Positions 1 through 13,600 of a DNA stretch of 64,000 nt are shown piece by piece. Each line of letters opens with the position of its first letter. Position 1 is the stretch's first letter. The notes below the pieces were generated by a model. It worked only from the letters and a program-made list of their open reading frames with translations. It ran no database searches and was not told the DNA's origin. The position numbers and the translations under genes were made by a program. This DNA comes from Seriola aureovittata (Eukaryota > Chordata > Actinopteri > Carangiformes > Carangidae), in NCBI RefSeq assembly GCF_021018895.1, contig NC_079384.1:21502140-21566139 (forward strand), written 5' to 3'.

Positions 1-300
1 TGCTTCTCTTTTTGCCACTGATTTTCTTCCACTGAAGTTAGCATGCTAACCAGCTAACCCTGTCCCAGTTGGACGGTCTTCTCCCTTTCCAATACCGAGT
101 CATTGTAGCGTCCAGGCTGCCGTGAAGACGTAGCGCTGCGCTCAGAGGATGTATTATGAAGTTTTGTCTTGTAAACGCAACTAGAGGTTAAGCTCTTGCC
201 AAGACTGGTACACACAGTTAATGCTAATGTTGTTTTTTTTTCTCTAAGTATGTGTTTTGTCATGAAATTCAAAGCACCTGTGAGATCTGATTTACATTGA
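1..300 (+). repeat. interspersed repeat, copy 1 (partial at window edge)
   Basis: Shares a long, diverged stretch in the same orientation with 29840-30400. Common landmarks in order are GAAGTTAGCATGCTAACCAGC, a GTAGC(G/C)TCCA block, TGAAGACGTAGCGCTGC versus TGAAGACATAGCGCTGC, TTATGA..T..TGTCTTGT, and AAGCTCTTG. I do not recognise a coding part; probably a non-autonomous transposon. Confidence 0.6.
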
Positions 301-486
301 ATCTACCCAAGCTCAGTCAAATCATTCTTCAGTAATTAAAAGGGGCTTGAACTTGCTGCTCAAAATCCCAGATGTACTGGAGGGATGTCCCATTGTCAGG
401 AGCTCATGGTAGTAAGGTGCTTGGATATCAAATAAAAGGAAGTTGTAAACTGGATACTAACTTTCACTTGGGTTTACCTACGCATG

Positions 487-520
<34 letters not shown>
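487..520. repeat. (CT)n(CA)n microsatellite
   Basis: About 12 CT units followed by 5 CA units. Confidence 0.9.
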
Positions 521-3267
521 ATCACACTGCCCTAAACACTTTATTCACTTATGCAACCCCCCCACCTAAATGCATGACCTGCATAGTAATGCATAGTACA
601 TTAATGATAATGAGTGAAAGACGCATTCATTCTCAAACTCAACCAGGAGACGTTTAAAGTCTTACATTCGTAAAGTAACAGCAGCTACATGTATCAGACA
701 CATGACTTACAAACTCAGTTTTATGTGCTTGTCATACACAAATACTTTGCATACTTCTTTAACATTTAACTTAACCTAAAACTTCATAACTGCACTTACC
801 AATGTTGTTGGGTTAGCGGTTATCTCCTGTAATTTCAATGTTGAAGACATTATAAACATGCCATAAGGGACATGAGGGTCTATAGCTCACGGTCACCGCA
901 AATTCACACATCAGTTAGAGGGGTGCTGTTTACCTCAATGAGAATGAGGAAGAGGAGGGATGGCAGCACAGAATATTTACAGAGTCCGAGTGTTTTTATT
1001 AAAATAACAGTCTGTGAAACAGGGGAGGCTTGGCTTCCCTTGGCCTCCGGGAGAAAAAGGCCACTAAGCAGAAGTCAATGTGGCCTAAACTGTGGCTCAT
1101 TCAATGACAACATCTTTCAAAAAAGTGTTTTCTCACTCAAACTCACCCACCACCAAACCTTTTTACACTTTTGTTATAAAAACTGTTACATTCAGGTTCA
1201 AAACTGCCACATTTCGAAAATGAAATTGAAAAAAAAAGGATAATCTACTAAATAAACAGAAACACAAAAGAGGTGAACATTTTGGGTACCACTTTCCAAT
1301 AACACTTCCCTTGGAGTTCACCATCACAGACTGGTTTACAGCCCATCTTTGTGACTATCTACTCCAGCTTACTCTCCATCCCTCAGCCCTTCAGAGGAAC
1401 TCCTCCTGCTCCATGTGGGGGTGGAAATGTCATGATCAGATACCTGTCTTAGACTCACTGAATGCTGGATGTCTGGACAGATGTGCAGAGGACTGTCAGG
1501 GTGGGTCAGGCTGTAAAAAGATCCTTTAGAAGGTGCATAGCAAAAAGGGACATGGGGTGTCATGTGGATGATACTGTCTATTTCTTTATCTGTAGCTATC
1601 CTATGCAATTACAAATAGTGAGTATTGTACTTTTATTGAATCGCTATACTGTTAATCTCACATCCAAATGCAGTTAAGCATCAAAACACTTTAGCCACTT
1701 CTGAGGATCAACTCTTGTGATCTTTTTAGGGGTTTGTGAATATGAACCATTAAAAAGAGAATGATTTAAAAGTATGAGCCAGGTCATTAACTCACTGGAA
1801 AACCAGACAGGAAAAGCTGCAAACCGCAGAGTTAAAGGGCAGGATGTAGAAGTGGACATCCAGAGGCCGACAGCAGAATATGATGCCACTGCACACACTC
1901 ATCCGCTCTCCTCTCTTCCTGTTTTCTCTCTTCTTTTCTTCCCTTTCACTCTGATGCAATACTACTGCTGTTGACAGTTAGCAACTGATCCAACTGTTAT
2001 TTTTCCAAATCAAACAAGCTGATTACCACGCATCTGTTTATATGACTTTTTAAGGTTAAGAAGCCAAATCTGACAGCCACTCACAGTGAGGAGGGTTCAT
2101 GAGCAGACATTTGTAGTCAGCCCTTTTACAGTAAACACAGTGACATTTCTCAGACAGTGTGAGCATGTGTAGTATATAAGGAAGCAGGTTTGTAGTATAA
2201 AAAAATATTTATTTATTTATTTATTTCATTGTTTGGATTTTTTTGCATTTTTTTTATCTGTTCAAGGAGCTGTCAATTTTCTTCTTCTTCTCTTTTTTTT
2301 TTGGGAAACTCCAGCAAGAGTTTGCAAAAGATGAGAAGAAACATAATGTGTGTGTGTCTGTGTGCATGTGTGTGAGTTGCCAATAAACAGAGATAACATC
2401 ATTATCACTAATGATAGAATAAATTAATGCAATTAGTGATATAAAAAGATATATTAAAAAGCAATTATATTCAAAATAGAAATAAAGAATTTACATAAGA
2501 ATTCTGAACAAAATAAAACAAATAAAAATGAAAATCAACACAGTCAAATAAATAAAGTTTCACAGTTTTATTTTCCAGTGTAAATGTCTAAATGCAGTTA
2601 TACTCAATCTTTTATTTATTGATTCATTTTCTTGGCCTACACGACCTAATGATATACCAGGCAAAATGTTCGTTCATTTTATCACTCTACAACCTGAGTC
2701 TGGACTGGCATTTTAAGCACAGCCTAAATCTCAGGAGTTTCGTTTTTACTGTTAGACTTCAGTGAAGACAAGCATCTGAAATTCTGTTCAGGTGGAAGGC
2801 AAATATATCATTGTACTGTGAGGTTACAACTATTTAAACCGGGCATTGTAAGCATGAAATTAATCGCAATTCTGTGACTGTATGGCTTTTTGCAGTGCAA
2901 AAGTTAGAAGTAGCCCAGTGCAGCTTTGAATTTCTGAATATAAAAATACTGGAATGCTGCCTACAAACATGTAAAAATGTGGGTTTTTAATTGTAGAATG
3001 TAAAATCACCACAGGTTCCTGAACCTCTCAAACTCATCTCACAAGAAAAACTCATCAGTGCCTTCAATGTTACCAAGGGCCCTTGGGGGAAAGCAGTAGT
3101 TTCCATGGTAATATCCTCTGTACTGGACAATTCAACACTGGGGCATCAGTCAGAAAGTCTTTTTGCACAGGAAGGTTCCTACCTCAGTGAAATGATGAGC
3201 AGCAGCCATGATAAGAGCTGGTCCAATACTCTTAATGATAAGGAAAGGAGATTCAATATTTCCTATC

Positions 3268-3316
3268 TTATCTCCTTTGGCATAGGGGCTTTCCTTTACG
3301 AAAGGAAAGGAGATAA
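3268..3316. repeat. nested inverted repeat
   Basis: TTATCTCCTTT (3268-3278) is mirrored by AAAGGAGATAA (3306-3316). Inside the loop CTTTCCTTT-ACG-AAAGGAAAG (3289-3309) forms its own 9-bp stem. Probably the core of a small foldback element. Confidence 0.7.
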
Positions 3317-5373
3317 TGCTGTCCCACAAGTCCTTGTAGCAGCAACATTTAAAGTGACGCAGTTTCACCATGGCAACACATAAATGTAGAAAAACAACAG
3401 AGCAGCTGTTTTATGCTTGTGACAGGATCCAAACCTTATGGAAATCCATAAATATAGATTTCTTGTCTTTAAACCAGTCCAGTTTGGAGTCATCTTGAAG
3501 AACAAGTATATTGAATTTATAGTTAACAATATCATCATCATAACAATGATCACTAATGTGATTTCACTAAACCCGCCTATTGTGAAATGCACTAAAAAAC
3601 ATTTTATGATGAAAGGTGAAAAGCGCCCATGCCAGGAACCCGTATACTCATGCCTGAGTATAGTTTATTCTGGTTCCCTGTTTTTTTTATTTAATTCAAC
3701 CGTACTTGTACATTCCTTTCATGTGTTATAAAGCGGGAAAGAAAATATTTTTGACTTATTTTGACTTTTTGACCGCAGCCCTGATGATTCATGTTCAGTG
3801 CCAATGCAGGAAGTGTGTTCTTTACACAGTGAGGAGGAAAGTAGGTGAAAACGTCCGAGATATTTTGAGTTTATTCGCCATAACGACAATCTTTCCCTAA
3901 CCCTAACCATACTGTTATAACCAAGCACAAGATACTGCAGAAGAAAATGTCAAATGTCGTGATTGAATGCAACCAAATCATTCTCACCTCCAGGTCGTCA
4001 GCTACTGACTCTTTTTCTTTTGTTGCATCTCAGTTTCAATACTGCTTTAAGTAAACTTACAGGTAGTACACTGACATGTAGTACACTGTGTACACAGTAT
4101 ACTCACTGGCATAGTGCGTGAATATCAACAGGGCTGTGTTGTGTGTAATATGGAAATAAGGCCGCCATCTGCACCAACACAGTGTCTCCTTCCTCCGCCA
4201 TTTTCACAAGTTTGAAGATACATTGGCAGTTGCTCCCTTTTCCCTGTGTAGCCAAGATGGCGACTGTTGAAGGTGAAAAGTGTCCATGTTTTACAGTCAA
4301 TTTTTTGACCATTTTGAATGCACCATCCAGGTACAGATTCATTCATAGTCATTTTACAATCCCTCACAAGCTCTTAGATCCTCTGCCACGCAGGTTTTTT
4401 AAGAGATGCGGGCTGTGTGAACATTTTTAAAGGTCAGGTGAAAACTTATTATTTAATTTGGCTTTTAATGAATTCTCTCATATTTTACTTTTCTTACTGG
4501 TTTCTGTTTTTATTTACATTTAAATATTTCTTCATCTACTGTCTTTCTGTTGTCTAACTTCATCGTCCTTCTCATACTTGTCAATATGAACACATATGCA
4601 GTCAAAATAACAGGTGTGAGTATGGAAGCACACGATTTGAGACACAGCATATTTGTCACACCTGCTGGTGTGTGTGTGTGTGTGTATACAACCAAACTTG
4701 AGAAAAGAATGTGTGGGGTTTTTTTCAACGATTGTGCCAACTACAGCAGTAATGGGAAAAAGAATGGTCAAATTCACTTTATGAACTGCTGCAATATTTC
4801 AATAGAAATCATTTGAAGCAATTCTATGATAAATAATCGTTTCTCAGTGGCAACATAGAGTGTAAAGCCTCTGCTCCACTTGTGTTATACAGTCAGTTAA
4901 TAAATATGTGGATGTCCAACAGTCTAGACGCCTTCAGGTGGTTTCAGTCCTCTGAACTCATGAACAAACCCAGTGTTCCCCAGTGACAAACTCATGGACA
5001 TACTGTCTCTCGGTAGGCAGAGTTAGAGATGCAGAAAGCAGTCGTGTGGTTATCCTTCAGACGCAGCAGCAGACCTGAGCGTCTCTTTGGTGTCTCTCAG
5101 ACTCTCTCCTCTGATCCTCTCTGCAGCACAACAGAATGTCTATAGGTGATAACCTCAGTGTGAGTCTGGGTTTCTGACCCTGTACCTTTTCCGGCCTGTA
5201 AGGTCTGTGTGCTGATGTGCGTCGCCCGGCTGAGACAGGTGAACAAGGTGTATATGGACTGTTTTGCGTGGAGGTACAAGCAAGCAGACATGAAAGACAT
5301 GAGGGCAAAAGTCTTTGAAAAACCACAAACATGTTCTTTACCCAAGTAGTGCTGCTAATGCTGTCTAAACACC

Positions 5374-5376
<3 letters not shown>

Positions 5377-5409
<33 letters not shown>
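5377..5409. repeat. (GT)n microsatellite
   Basis: Uninterrupted GT run of about 16 units. It yields spurious VCVC/THTH open frames on both strands. Confidence 0.95.
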
Positions 5410-5412
<3 letters not shown>

Positions 5413-6238
5413 GTGTATGTGTGTGAGTCACTTCTTGTTTTTGGTGGAGTAATAAGGAAACTCATAGTCAGGGCTTTTGTAAAGACCTTATTGTCAACTA
5501 CTACGTCCACACTCCTAATGGCCCAATCCATTTTGAGAAGAATAGCAGGAAATAGAAAGTGGTTGTGTAAGCTGGTCAAGGTCTGCTGCCTCACTCAAAG
5601 TGTAATTTCAGAAAATCTGGTCACCTTTCTTTAGTACCGTTGGGGGGCTTCTGAAACACCAACATAATGTGACAAGTGTGTCAAATAATATTTATACATC
5701 CTACAACAGCCACTTATTTAAGAGACTATGAGGAAACCTAACAGGATTTCAATATATGAGAGGTGTGTCAGAACATGTGTACTTCACTTTATACTACTTT
5801 TTACTCTCAAAGGTAAAAATATTGTAGTTTTTCTTTGATAACTCAAAGAAAGTCCATGGTTTGAATCAGGAAGTGGTCTGAGGGTGGTAGAGGTATCATC
5901 TGCTACTCTACAATAAGGTTTCACTTTTAAACTTTCCTGTTAAGCTGTTTTATTCTCATCCAAACTGAGGGTCTAAGATAGAGGCTGTTGTATGAAATAC
6001 ACATTGTGATTTATTGTGATTATGATTTCTGTGCAGAGTTTACATTTAGTCTTCCTGGGATATTTTTTTTCAAGTCCATCTTTAATCAATATTTATATTG
6101 AAAGTGCAATGGGTTACTGTAATAGTGCCATCCACAGTCCACAGTCCTTTATTATCCCACACTGCATGTTGGACAGCCTCATTTCTGTATCGCTCCAAAA
6201 CCAACGAGCAAGAACACTGACACACACTAAACGCTGTG

Positions 6239-6243
6239 ATTGG
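6239..6243 (-). promoter_or_regulatory. inverted CCAAT box upstream of the alternative first exon
   Basis: GTGATTGGCC, about 320 bp before the alternative start codon. A single short motif; suggestive only. Confidence 0.25.
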
Positions 6244-6445
6244 CCAGCTGCTGAACAGGCTTCTTCATGTGTTTTCCTCAGGGTTTACAACAGATGAGAC
6301 AAATGTTAAAAAAAAAAGAAGAAGAAAAAAACAGACAGCAGCTAAAGTTAGTGCTGTTGGTTTCAAAGTCCGTTGAATCACAAGGTCTTTTTTTCCTGTT
6401 GCACCCTCTTTTTCTGCTGACCATAGCAGGTGCCCTGGAATCTGC

Positions 6446-6472
6446 CACACACACACACACACACACACACAT
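6446..6472. repeat. (CA)n microsatellite 5' of the alternative first exon
   Basis: About 13 CA units followed by a short GA run, ending about 90 bp before the alternative ATG. It lies in the probable promoter or 5' UTR of that isoform. Confidence 0.9.
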
Positions 6473-6564
6473 AGAATGAGAGAGAGAGACGGACAGATAG
6501 CTCTTGGTGTCCTCTCTCACACATGTAGAGATCTAGTTCTCCGACTCAGAGTGTGAAAAGAGAA

Positions 6565-6704
6565 ATGACCAGTTACAGGGTCCACGCTGCTTTACCTGAC
6601 CCTCCCAGTCAAAATGAAGAAGACAACAAAGAAGAGGAGAAAGCTTTCGGGAATATTTTTGCAGAGTTAGAATCTGTGGACCTCCCTCTCGGAACCACAT
6701 TAAG
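6565..6704 (+). CDS. exoc6: exoc6 alternative first coding exon (upstream N-terminus)
   Basis: An open frame from an ATG with G at -3 runs 140 nt (46 codons plus two bases) to a consensus donor, AG|GTAAAC. The two leftover bases AG plus the first G of exon 2 make Arg, exactly as exon 1 does with CG. The spliced protein would start MTSYRVHAALPDPP, pass an acidic run (NEEDNKEEE) and end FAELESVDLPLGTTLR before SIYDDQ. That end parallels canonical IESTDTACVGPTLR and resembles the alternative N-terminus of mammalian EXOC6 isoform 2, which I recall as ending in ELPVEATLR. An inverted CCAAT box (6239-6243) lies about 320 bp upstream. It implies a second promoter about 0.9 kb upstream of the canonical start. 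No transcript evidence is available here. Confidence 0.82.
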
Positions 6705-7525
6705 GTAAACTCATTAATCCAATTTAGAAAGTGAGAGATGTAAAATACTGATTGATCTCAATATACACATTAACAATCATGTGATGCCTTTATGAGCATC
6801 TATGTGGAGACTTGCATGTAGGCTACTGTATTTGATAAGGAAATAAACATACTTGCCTATATTACATTTGCTTAAAATACCAAAGGTGTAGGCTAATTTA
6901 ACATTTAGTGCCATGTACTTTTAAAAACACTTAAAACATAGAAAGAAATTATCTTTATGGGCAGCAGCATTGCATGTTTTTGCCATTTTGCTGTCTGATA
7001 TAAAAATCTGCAGACACTCAGGGCTGAATGAAATCCTCCACTGCATGTTTTTGTGACAATAGTTTATTAGTCTATATTTTGATTTACAGGGGACAATGTG
7101 TAATTACAATATTATTTTTAAAAGACACTAAACATGAGTGTCAAGAAATGACGGGGCAGTAACAGTGCTTTAGGGTTAGTGCATTAATATACAGACTGAA
7201 TGATTTATTATTATGATAACATATTACTTGCTAGATTAATTGAAATTCTGCAATTCAATTGATGTAGCCAGCAGCCAATAACCAAACTGGTTTGCCATGT
7301 TGGCCACAGGACTTACTTTGGGGTAAAGGTCTGGGGATGTGCAATTCGCTTGCTGTGACCAACTGTATTGTAACGTACGGGATGTGTGGAAACCATACAG
7401 TGTATGGTGGAAACAAAGCTGCTGCCGCTGAATTCAACACAGCTGTAGTGCGCCCCCCACAGCCCAGATCCTGACCTGCACTCCGCTGCAGCTGCAGTAA
7501 TAGCCACAATACACACACAACAGTC

Positions 7526-7623
7526 ATGGCGGAGAATGAAACCCTGGAGTGTATAACGGAGCACGAGCGGATTTTACAGGAAATAGAGAGCACCGACACG
7601 GCTTGTGTCGGCCCTACTCTTCG
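7526..7623 (+). CDS. exoc6: exoc6 exon 1, canonical first coding exon
   Basis: Encodes MAENETLECITEHERILQEI followed by ESTDTACVGPTL and two bases of Arg. This closely resembles the N-terminus of vertebrate EXOC6, with its conserved EHERILQEIESTDTAC segment. The ATG is in a fair context (GTCATGG, G at +4). The donor is CG|GTGAGA, phase 2. The 5' UTR just upstream contains PstI-like CTGCAG repeats and an (AC)n stretch. It is mutually exclusive with the upstream first exon, because both join exon 2 in the same phase. Confidence 0.96.
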
Positions 7624-10600
7624 GTGAGATTATATGGCTTCTTAGAGAGCATTTACCAATCATAATCTCTCTGTGTTTGGTTGCATCACTTACAATATCA
7701 GACCTTTTGTTCATGAGCTAGCTTAGCTAACCTAGCCACCGGCAGGCTAACGTTAGCAATTTCTGCCAGCAGGTATATGGAGTTGAAATGAGGCTTGAGC
7801 CTAGCTGGCTTGCTAGCTAACAGGCTAACATTGAGCAGTGTTTTAGTCACTTTAACGTAGCTTTAGTAAAACCGAATCTGTGTGACGTTTTCCTGGTTCT
7901 GTGTACTGATGGACGGCTGGTGACCTGTCAAAAATGTAAACATCATTTGTGGGTGTGGCTGTGGGACTTCACATCTTGCTGATGTTAACTAGCGGTGCTA
8001 ACAATTTCGGCTAGTTGGTCAGCAAAAATAGAAAGTTCACCCTGCTGTCATTCCGCTATGCCATAGTTGGATGAGTCATCTTGACCCCCTGGTGTTGTTT
8101 TGTGTTGTGGTTGCTAAATAGCTTGTGACGGTAAAATTGGATGTTGAATTGCTCAAGCTAACGTTTTCTAGCATGCTGCATTGGTTATGGTAGATAGCTA
8201 CCGAGCTAGCTTCCAAGGCCATACTGAATGACATTAGTTTGACAAATTGGTGTTAATAAACTGACTCCAGCTTCAGATGAATGCCTCCACCTGTCACACA
8301 CACCTGTAGTATAAACAGACTTGTCTTTGAGCATACCTGTGGAAACCAGAGAATGTATGCTTTACCTCTGGCAGCTTGTTTCGTTTCAGTAATTATTTTA
8401 TGATGGTATCAACACTGACATTCCTTTACCAGCACAGGTGATCAAGGTTGGTTGTAATAAAATGTCAGTTATGCCCTTTGCCTGTTTATTGGCTCGTTAA
8501 CCATCTTGCTCTGCTCGTTAACGATCTGCTCTTTATAATCTGAGTAAGAAATAATCTCTCCTGGGTTTTGAAGAGTAGGTCCAGCTTCTGTCTGTTTGTG
8601 TTACATTTTCAAGCTTTTGTTTCCAGTTTGAGACATATTCCTGCTTGGTGTTTTACCTGCCTGAAGTGAAACTTCTGCTTTCATTCTTGATTGTATATGT
8701 GGTGAATTAGCATCACAATTGAATGGACTCATTATTGGAAATATTTTGAATACTGTTCACACTTTGCTAAATTGATGTTTTAAATTCATGCAACTTTTAC
8801 AACAGGAGTTGAACTCGTTGAACCAATGTTACAGTTACATAAGACATATTATGTCTTAAGGGAAAGGGCAGGTACTCAATAGCTGTACAGTCAGGAATGG
8901 AGACATGACGTGTTGTTTATTTGTAAATGCATATGAATTATTTGTATCTTGTGCTTAAGAACAGGAATGGACTCGTGGGCAGTTTTTCTAACCAACCTTC
9001 ACTCCAGAGGTTATTGGTGTATGATGTTTGCATATATTTTACTACTTAAGAGTCCTTTTTCTCCGGTGTACTCAATGCAAGTTGCTGTGCTTGCTTATAC
9101 CAGCTACAGTGTAAGAGGCAGTGTGGCCTGGCAGTTGCGTACACCTCTTCCGATAAAAAGAGGAAGTCGTAAATGATGAAGTTATAAAATAGTTTTGTCT
9201 GATATATAGTGTATGTATCTGGGGATTGGTGTTATGACTGACTGACTTTTCACATATTAGAAGGTAGAAGGATGAAGCATATTGTTTGTAACCCAGAGGC
9301 CACTTTAGACTGGCAGAAGAGTGCTTCCTGTCCTGGCAGGAAGCAGGAAGATAGTGATCTATTTGTTTTCAGCAACCACCTGCTTTCAATTATTAATAGC
9401 AGGAAAGACAAGGTTCATATGGCAACATGGAGACTAATGATCAATATAGCACATGCATACTGGACGTGCTTGTGTCCAGTTTGCATGTGCTATGTTGATC
9501 ATTATATCAGCCCTAGTTCTTAGCGGTAATCAGTTATTTATCAAGAACATAGAACACCAAACAATAACCAGTACCAGCTTTTCATTGTAAGGATTTACTG
9601 ATTTTCTCTGTGTCATATCTGTATAATTGAATATCTTGGGAGTTTCGGACAGTTAAATTTAAAATTGTGTTTTATATTCTGCAAGTTAAACAAACTTTGA
9701 AAAATAAATAGATAGATTCATCAGTAATTAAATGAATATTTTTTCAGCCCCAAAAGGGATAGGAAATAGTGTTTCTTCCTTTACAACTCTACAATATAGT
9801 CATAACTTTGGACTTGTGATTTAGAAACATGATCCACTAAAAATTGTTATTTCTTGTATCTGATGCTACGTTCCACTTGTCTTCTGGCAACCCTTCTGTG
9901 AATTATTTGAAAGTAAGACTGGACATTTGTTAAGGTGAAGCAGCATCTGATTTGTTTAACAAAATGTCTGTTGATGACTGTTGGCTACTTTGTTGCTCCA
10001 CACAGGTCAGGTCTAATGGGTGGGGTTTGTCCACTGCTGAATATTGTTTGTCAGAACAATGGGGTTTAGGGATTTTGGTGGCCTATATTGATTCTTATAA
10101 ACTACAAAAGGGAAACTGGACACTGGCACTTATTAATTTAATTAGTAAAAAATTAAATGAATAAAATCAATAAAAAAGTTATATTAAACAAGAACATGAA
10201 TTGCAACAAATTGTGCTTGTAAAATGGCCAGCAGAATGACCAACATATTCAGTACGGATGATTATTCTTATGATTTAATTCTTCCTATTTACTACTCATA
10301 TTGATATGGTAATGGTTCCTTTTGATAAGTGCGATTAAAAAAAAAAAAACACAACACAAATGTGAAGGGATGCAGTGTTTGGCAGATACTGCAAGTTAGC
10401 TTTTGTTTTTATCTCGTTCACTACAATTTTCAATTTGAGGTCAGCCTTACAAACTCTACATGGCTGTATAAAACATAACGGATAAAAATGGGCTCAGGAG
10501 TTGACTGCTGTTTAGTAGCACAATAAATACAATATAGCCATAGATTACTTAAACAGCCTAGGGCCCAAGGGGTCAGTATACAGCTAATCTAGAGCCTCTC

Positions 10601-13600
10601 TGTAAAATGTCAATAGAGAGGTCATGATAATATTATTTCCTCCTCATCCTATTTAAGAATTATTTGTGTCTCCCGATGAGTTTTGAGTCTTAAGTCAGAT
10701 GTAATAATTTTTTTTTAGAATATTGTCGTCCATTTATTTTTCTTCATATTACAACTACACAGGCTACAATAAGCCTATATTCAATTAGTCAAGCAGTTTA
10801 TATATGTATATAAAGAATAGCCTTGCTGTAAGAAAACAGAACCTGTATCACAGTTTTCTTTTGGTGTTGTGTTTTTGTCGTATAAGATTTTGTTGTGATG
10901 TATTTCTGGGGATGAGTGACAGTGTGGATCTGCTGAGGCTTGAAGCTTTAAGAAAGATTTTAACAGTTTTGACCATCTCCAGCATCTTTTTATATAAAGC
11001 GTAATATCGTAGCTTTCTAACTAGCACAATATAGGCTAATGATGTTGAACTTCATTTTCTTGTTGCATGATACATTACCTTCATTTGTATAATATGTCTG
11101 TGTTAACTAGCTAACCTGCTTTAACTGTTAAAGCGGTTGGTGACACCCATCTCCAAAATAATATTATAAAGAAGATGTGTTGCCACACTTCATTATTGAT
11201 GTCATAGTCTCCATCACAACTCTAAGTCTGTACAGTAAGGTTGTTTGATAAAAAGATCTATTTTATTATGCTGAAACCTTAGTGCACCGATTTAGTGAAA
11301 TGTGTCTGGCAGTGGGTTGAGACAACAATAATCCTAAACTAACATCAGTTACATGTGATGTGTGATAAGTAATATTTGACTGGAGATAAAGAACATAAAA
11401 CCTCCAAAGGAACAGGTTCCTTAGAGCAGATGTTTTGTTGTGTGCTTGTTGTTTGTTGTTAGCGGACTCAGTTTCTAAGCTAACGGTAGCTAGTGTTGCA
11501 CACTGTTGAGGAGCGGAAGAGAAGCATTGTGGGAAGGCGCTCTGGAGAGAACATAAGCTTTGCATCTTTTGGATTTTCCTGGAAAATTATTCAATAGAAA
11601 TCAGTCCACAGGCTGTTATAGGCATCAGACAAGACAAGGAAGGTCTCATTTTTTAATTATTTGCAATTGCAATCTGTTCACACAATAAAGAAAAGATTAA
11701 TACATATATATTTCTTCACATTCTTACATATAGTACCTTTAAATTCATTAAAGGCCAATAGTTTTGGTGTAGATAGGTTCCATATTCATTTTCCTTTTGT
11801 TTCCTTTTTTTGTGTAATAGATGAAAGTCAGTTAATAAGAACTAATGTCAATATTTGCTCTAAGACTATACAATACAGATATCAAAATCTATGTGTAACA
11901 CAGATGAATTTTGTTGCAATCCAACATTATCCATTTTAAATAACACAAAGAACATAAAAAACACATATGCAAGATATGCAAAGATACAGACAAAATACCA
12001 TATGTAACCATTATGATGGGAAATTGATTTGAATACATTTAGTGATTTATGGGATTCATGTAAATTGGTCTGCCATAACTGACTCACAAAAACTTTGGGA
12101 TCTAAAACCGCATCATGAAATAAAACAAAAACACATAAAACATGAGGGAAAATGTTGTCGGAAAATAAAAACAGCTTATTTATAAGGACATATTCAAATA
12201 AAAACTTAAAAAATAAATTATAAATGAATTATAAAAAGGACCAGGAAATTGGTTTAAAAATTGTATTGGGATTATTTCACAATGGCATGTTTATATGATA
12301 TATTTTGCCAGTATTTATTAATATATTTACATATTTTATGATGCCCTATTTAGTTTATTTACGTTTTTGGTCTCCACAGAATGTGATTAATTTGTACTTT
12401 GGAAATCATAAAAACAGCCTATCTTGTCTCCAGCTGCTCCCATGATTGACGAGACGTCGCCTCAACACACAGTTGGATATTATAGTCTAAGAGTGACCTG
12501 TGGGAGTGGTCATGGAGGTGTTCAGGGTCATTCTCAGCCCAGCCTGTATTTGTAACAAAAATTATGAAACCAATGGATTAGAATTCTGTCAAATTAGCAG
12601 GGCTACAACTAACAATTATTTTTATTATCAGTTAATCTGCTGGTGTAGCGGCATGGTAGTGGTTAACACTGGGTCTGAATCCCAGGCCTGGGGGCCTTTC
12701 TGTGTGGAGTTTGCATGTTCTCCCTGTGCCTGCGTGGGTTCTCTCCCAGTACTCTGGCTTCCTCCCACAGTCCAAAAGCATGAACAATAGGTTAATTGGC
12801 AACTCTAAAGTGCCCATATGTGTGAGTATGTGTGCACAAGTGGTTGATTGTCTCTACATGTCAGCCCTGTTATAGACTGGCCACCTTTCCAGAGTGTAAA
12901 ACTTGTGCTCTCTGGTGCATAAACTATGTATTGGAGACATTTGCCCCAGCTCTTGTTTACAATGAAACAGTAAAAGCTGGTAGTTTCAGCTCTGCGTACA
13001 AACATGGGTTTGTGACATCAGAACTAGTTTGAGAACCAGTCATGGTTCAGTATGTAACTTAAAGTGTGATGTGGAAACCTGAAACTTCCTGCACACAGGG
13101 ATTTACATATTCATTGATTGTTGATGTTTCAATGAGGAAAAAGTATAGATGTCATGTGAAGACTTTAATTGAACTTCTTTGTGGTAAAACCACATCACAT
13201 TCAAATATTTTGTTGGCATGGCTCTAAGGATGGCAATGCTGGTGTGTCGGTTGGTCTGTCCACCCCTTTGGTCTGGACTGAAATATCTCTGTAATCTGCC
13301 TGATGCAGACGCCTCCTTAATCACATTAAACTGTTAGTCTTTAAATCCTGTTGATGACAGGAATCATCAGACTCAGTGACAACACCCAAATGTCTTGCCT
13401 AAAATCAGTGTGCTGAGATAGTGTACTTTAGTTTGCCCTTTTGAATCAATAATTAGGACTTTTGTTTAGTCCTGGTTTAGTTTAAGTAAATGTGAGGTCA
13501 TCAATCCTAAATGAATGTCAGAGATGTTCAAAATCAGAAAATAACCCTTTTCATTTACATGAACTCGATACTATTTATCAGCTATTTATTAACACAGCAT

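Larger units (their letters stand above)
301..6238. other. upstream flank, no gene recognised
   Basis: AT-rich sequence with short microsatellites (CT/CA at 487-520, TTTA at 2206-2227, GT at 5377-5409) and a nested palindrome at 3268-3316. Short open frames here lack coding character: no splice context, homology or repeat-free length. Confidence 0.6.

Noticed and set aside
3893..3908. Telomere-like CCCTAACCCTAACC
   Set aside because: Only two units; too short to mean an interstitial telomere.
5057..5431. 124-codon minus-strand open frame
   Set aside because: Part microsatellite (THTH), no splice context or recognisable domain.
7255..7599. 114-codon minus-strand open frame over exon 1
   Set aside because: Antisense shadow of exon 1 and its 5' UTR; no domain.
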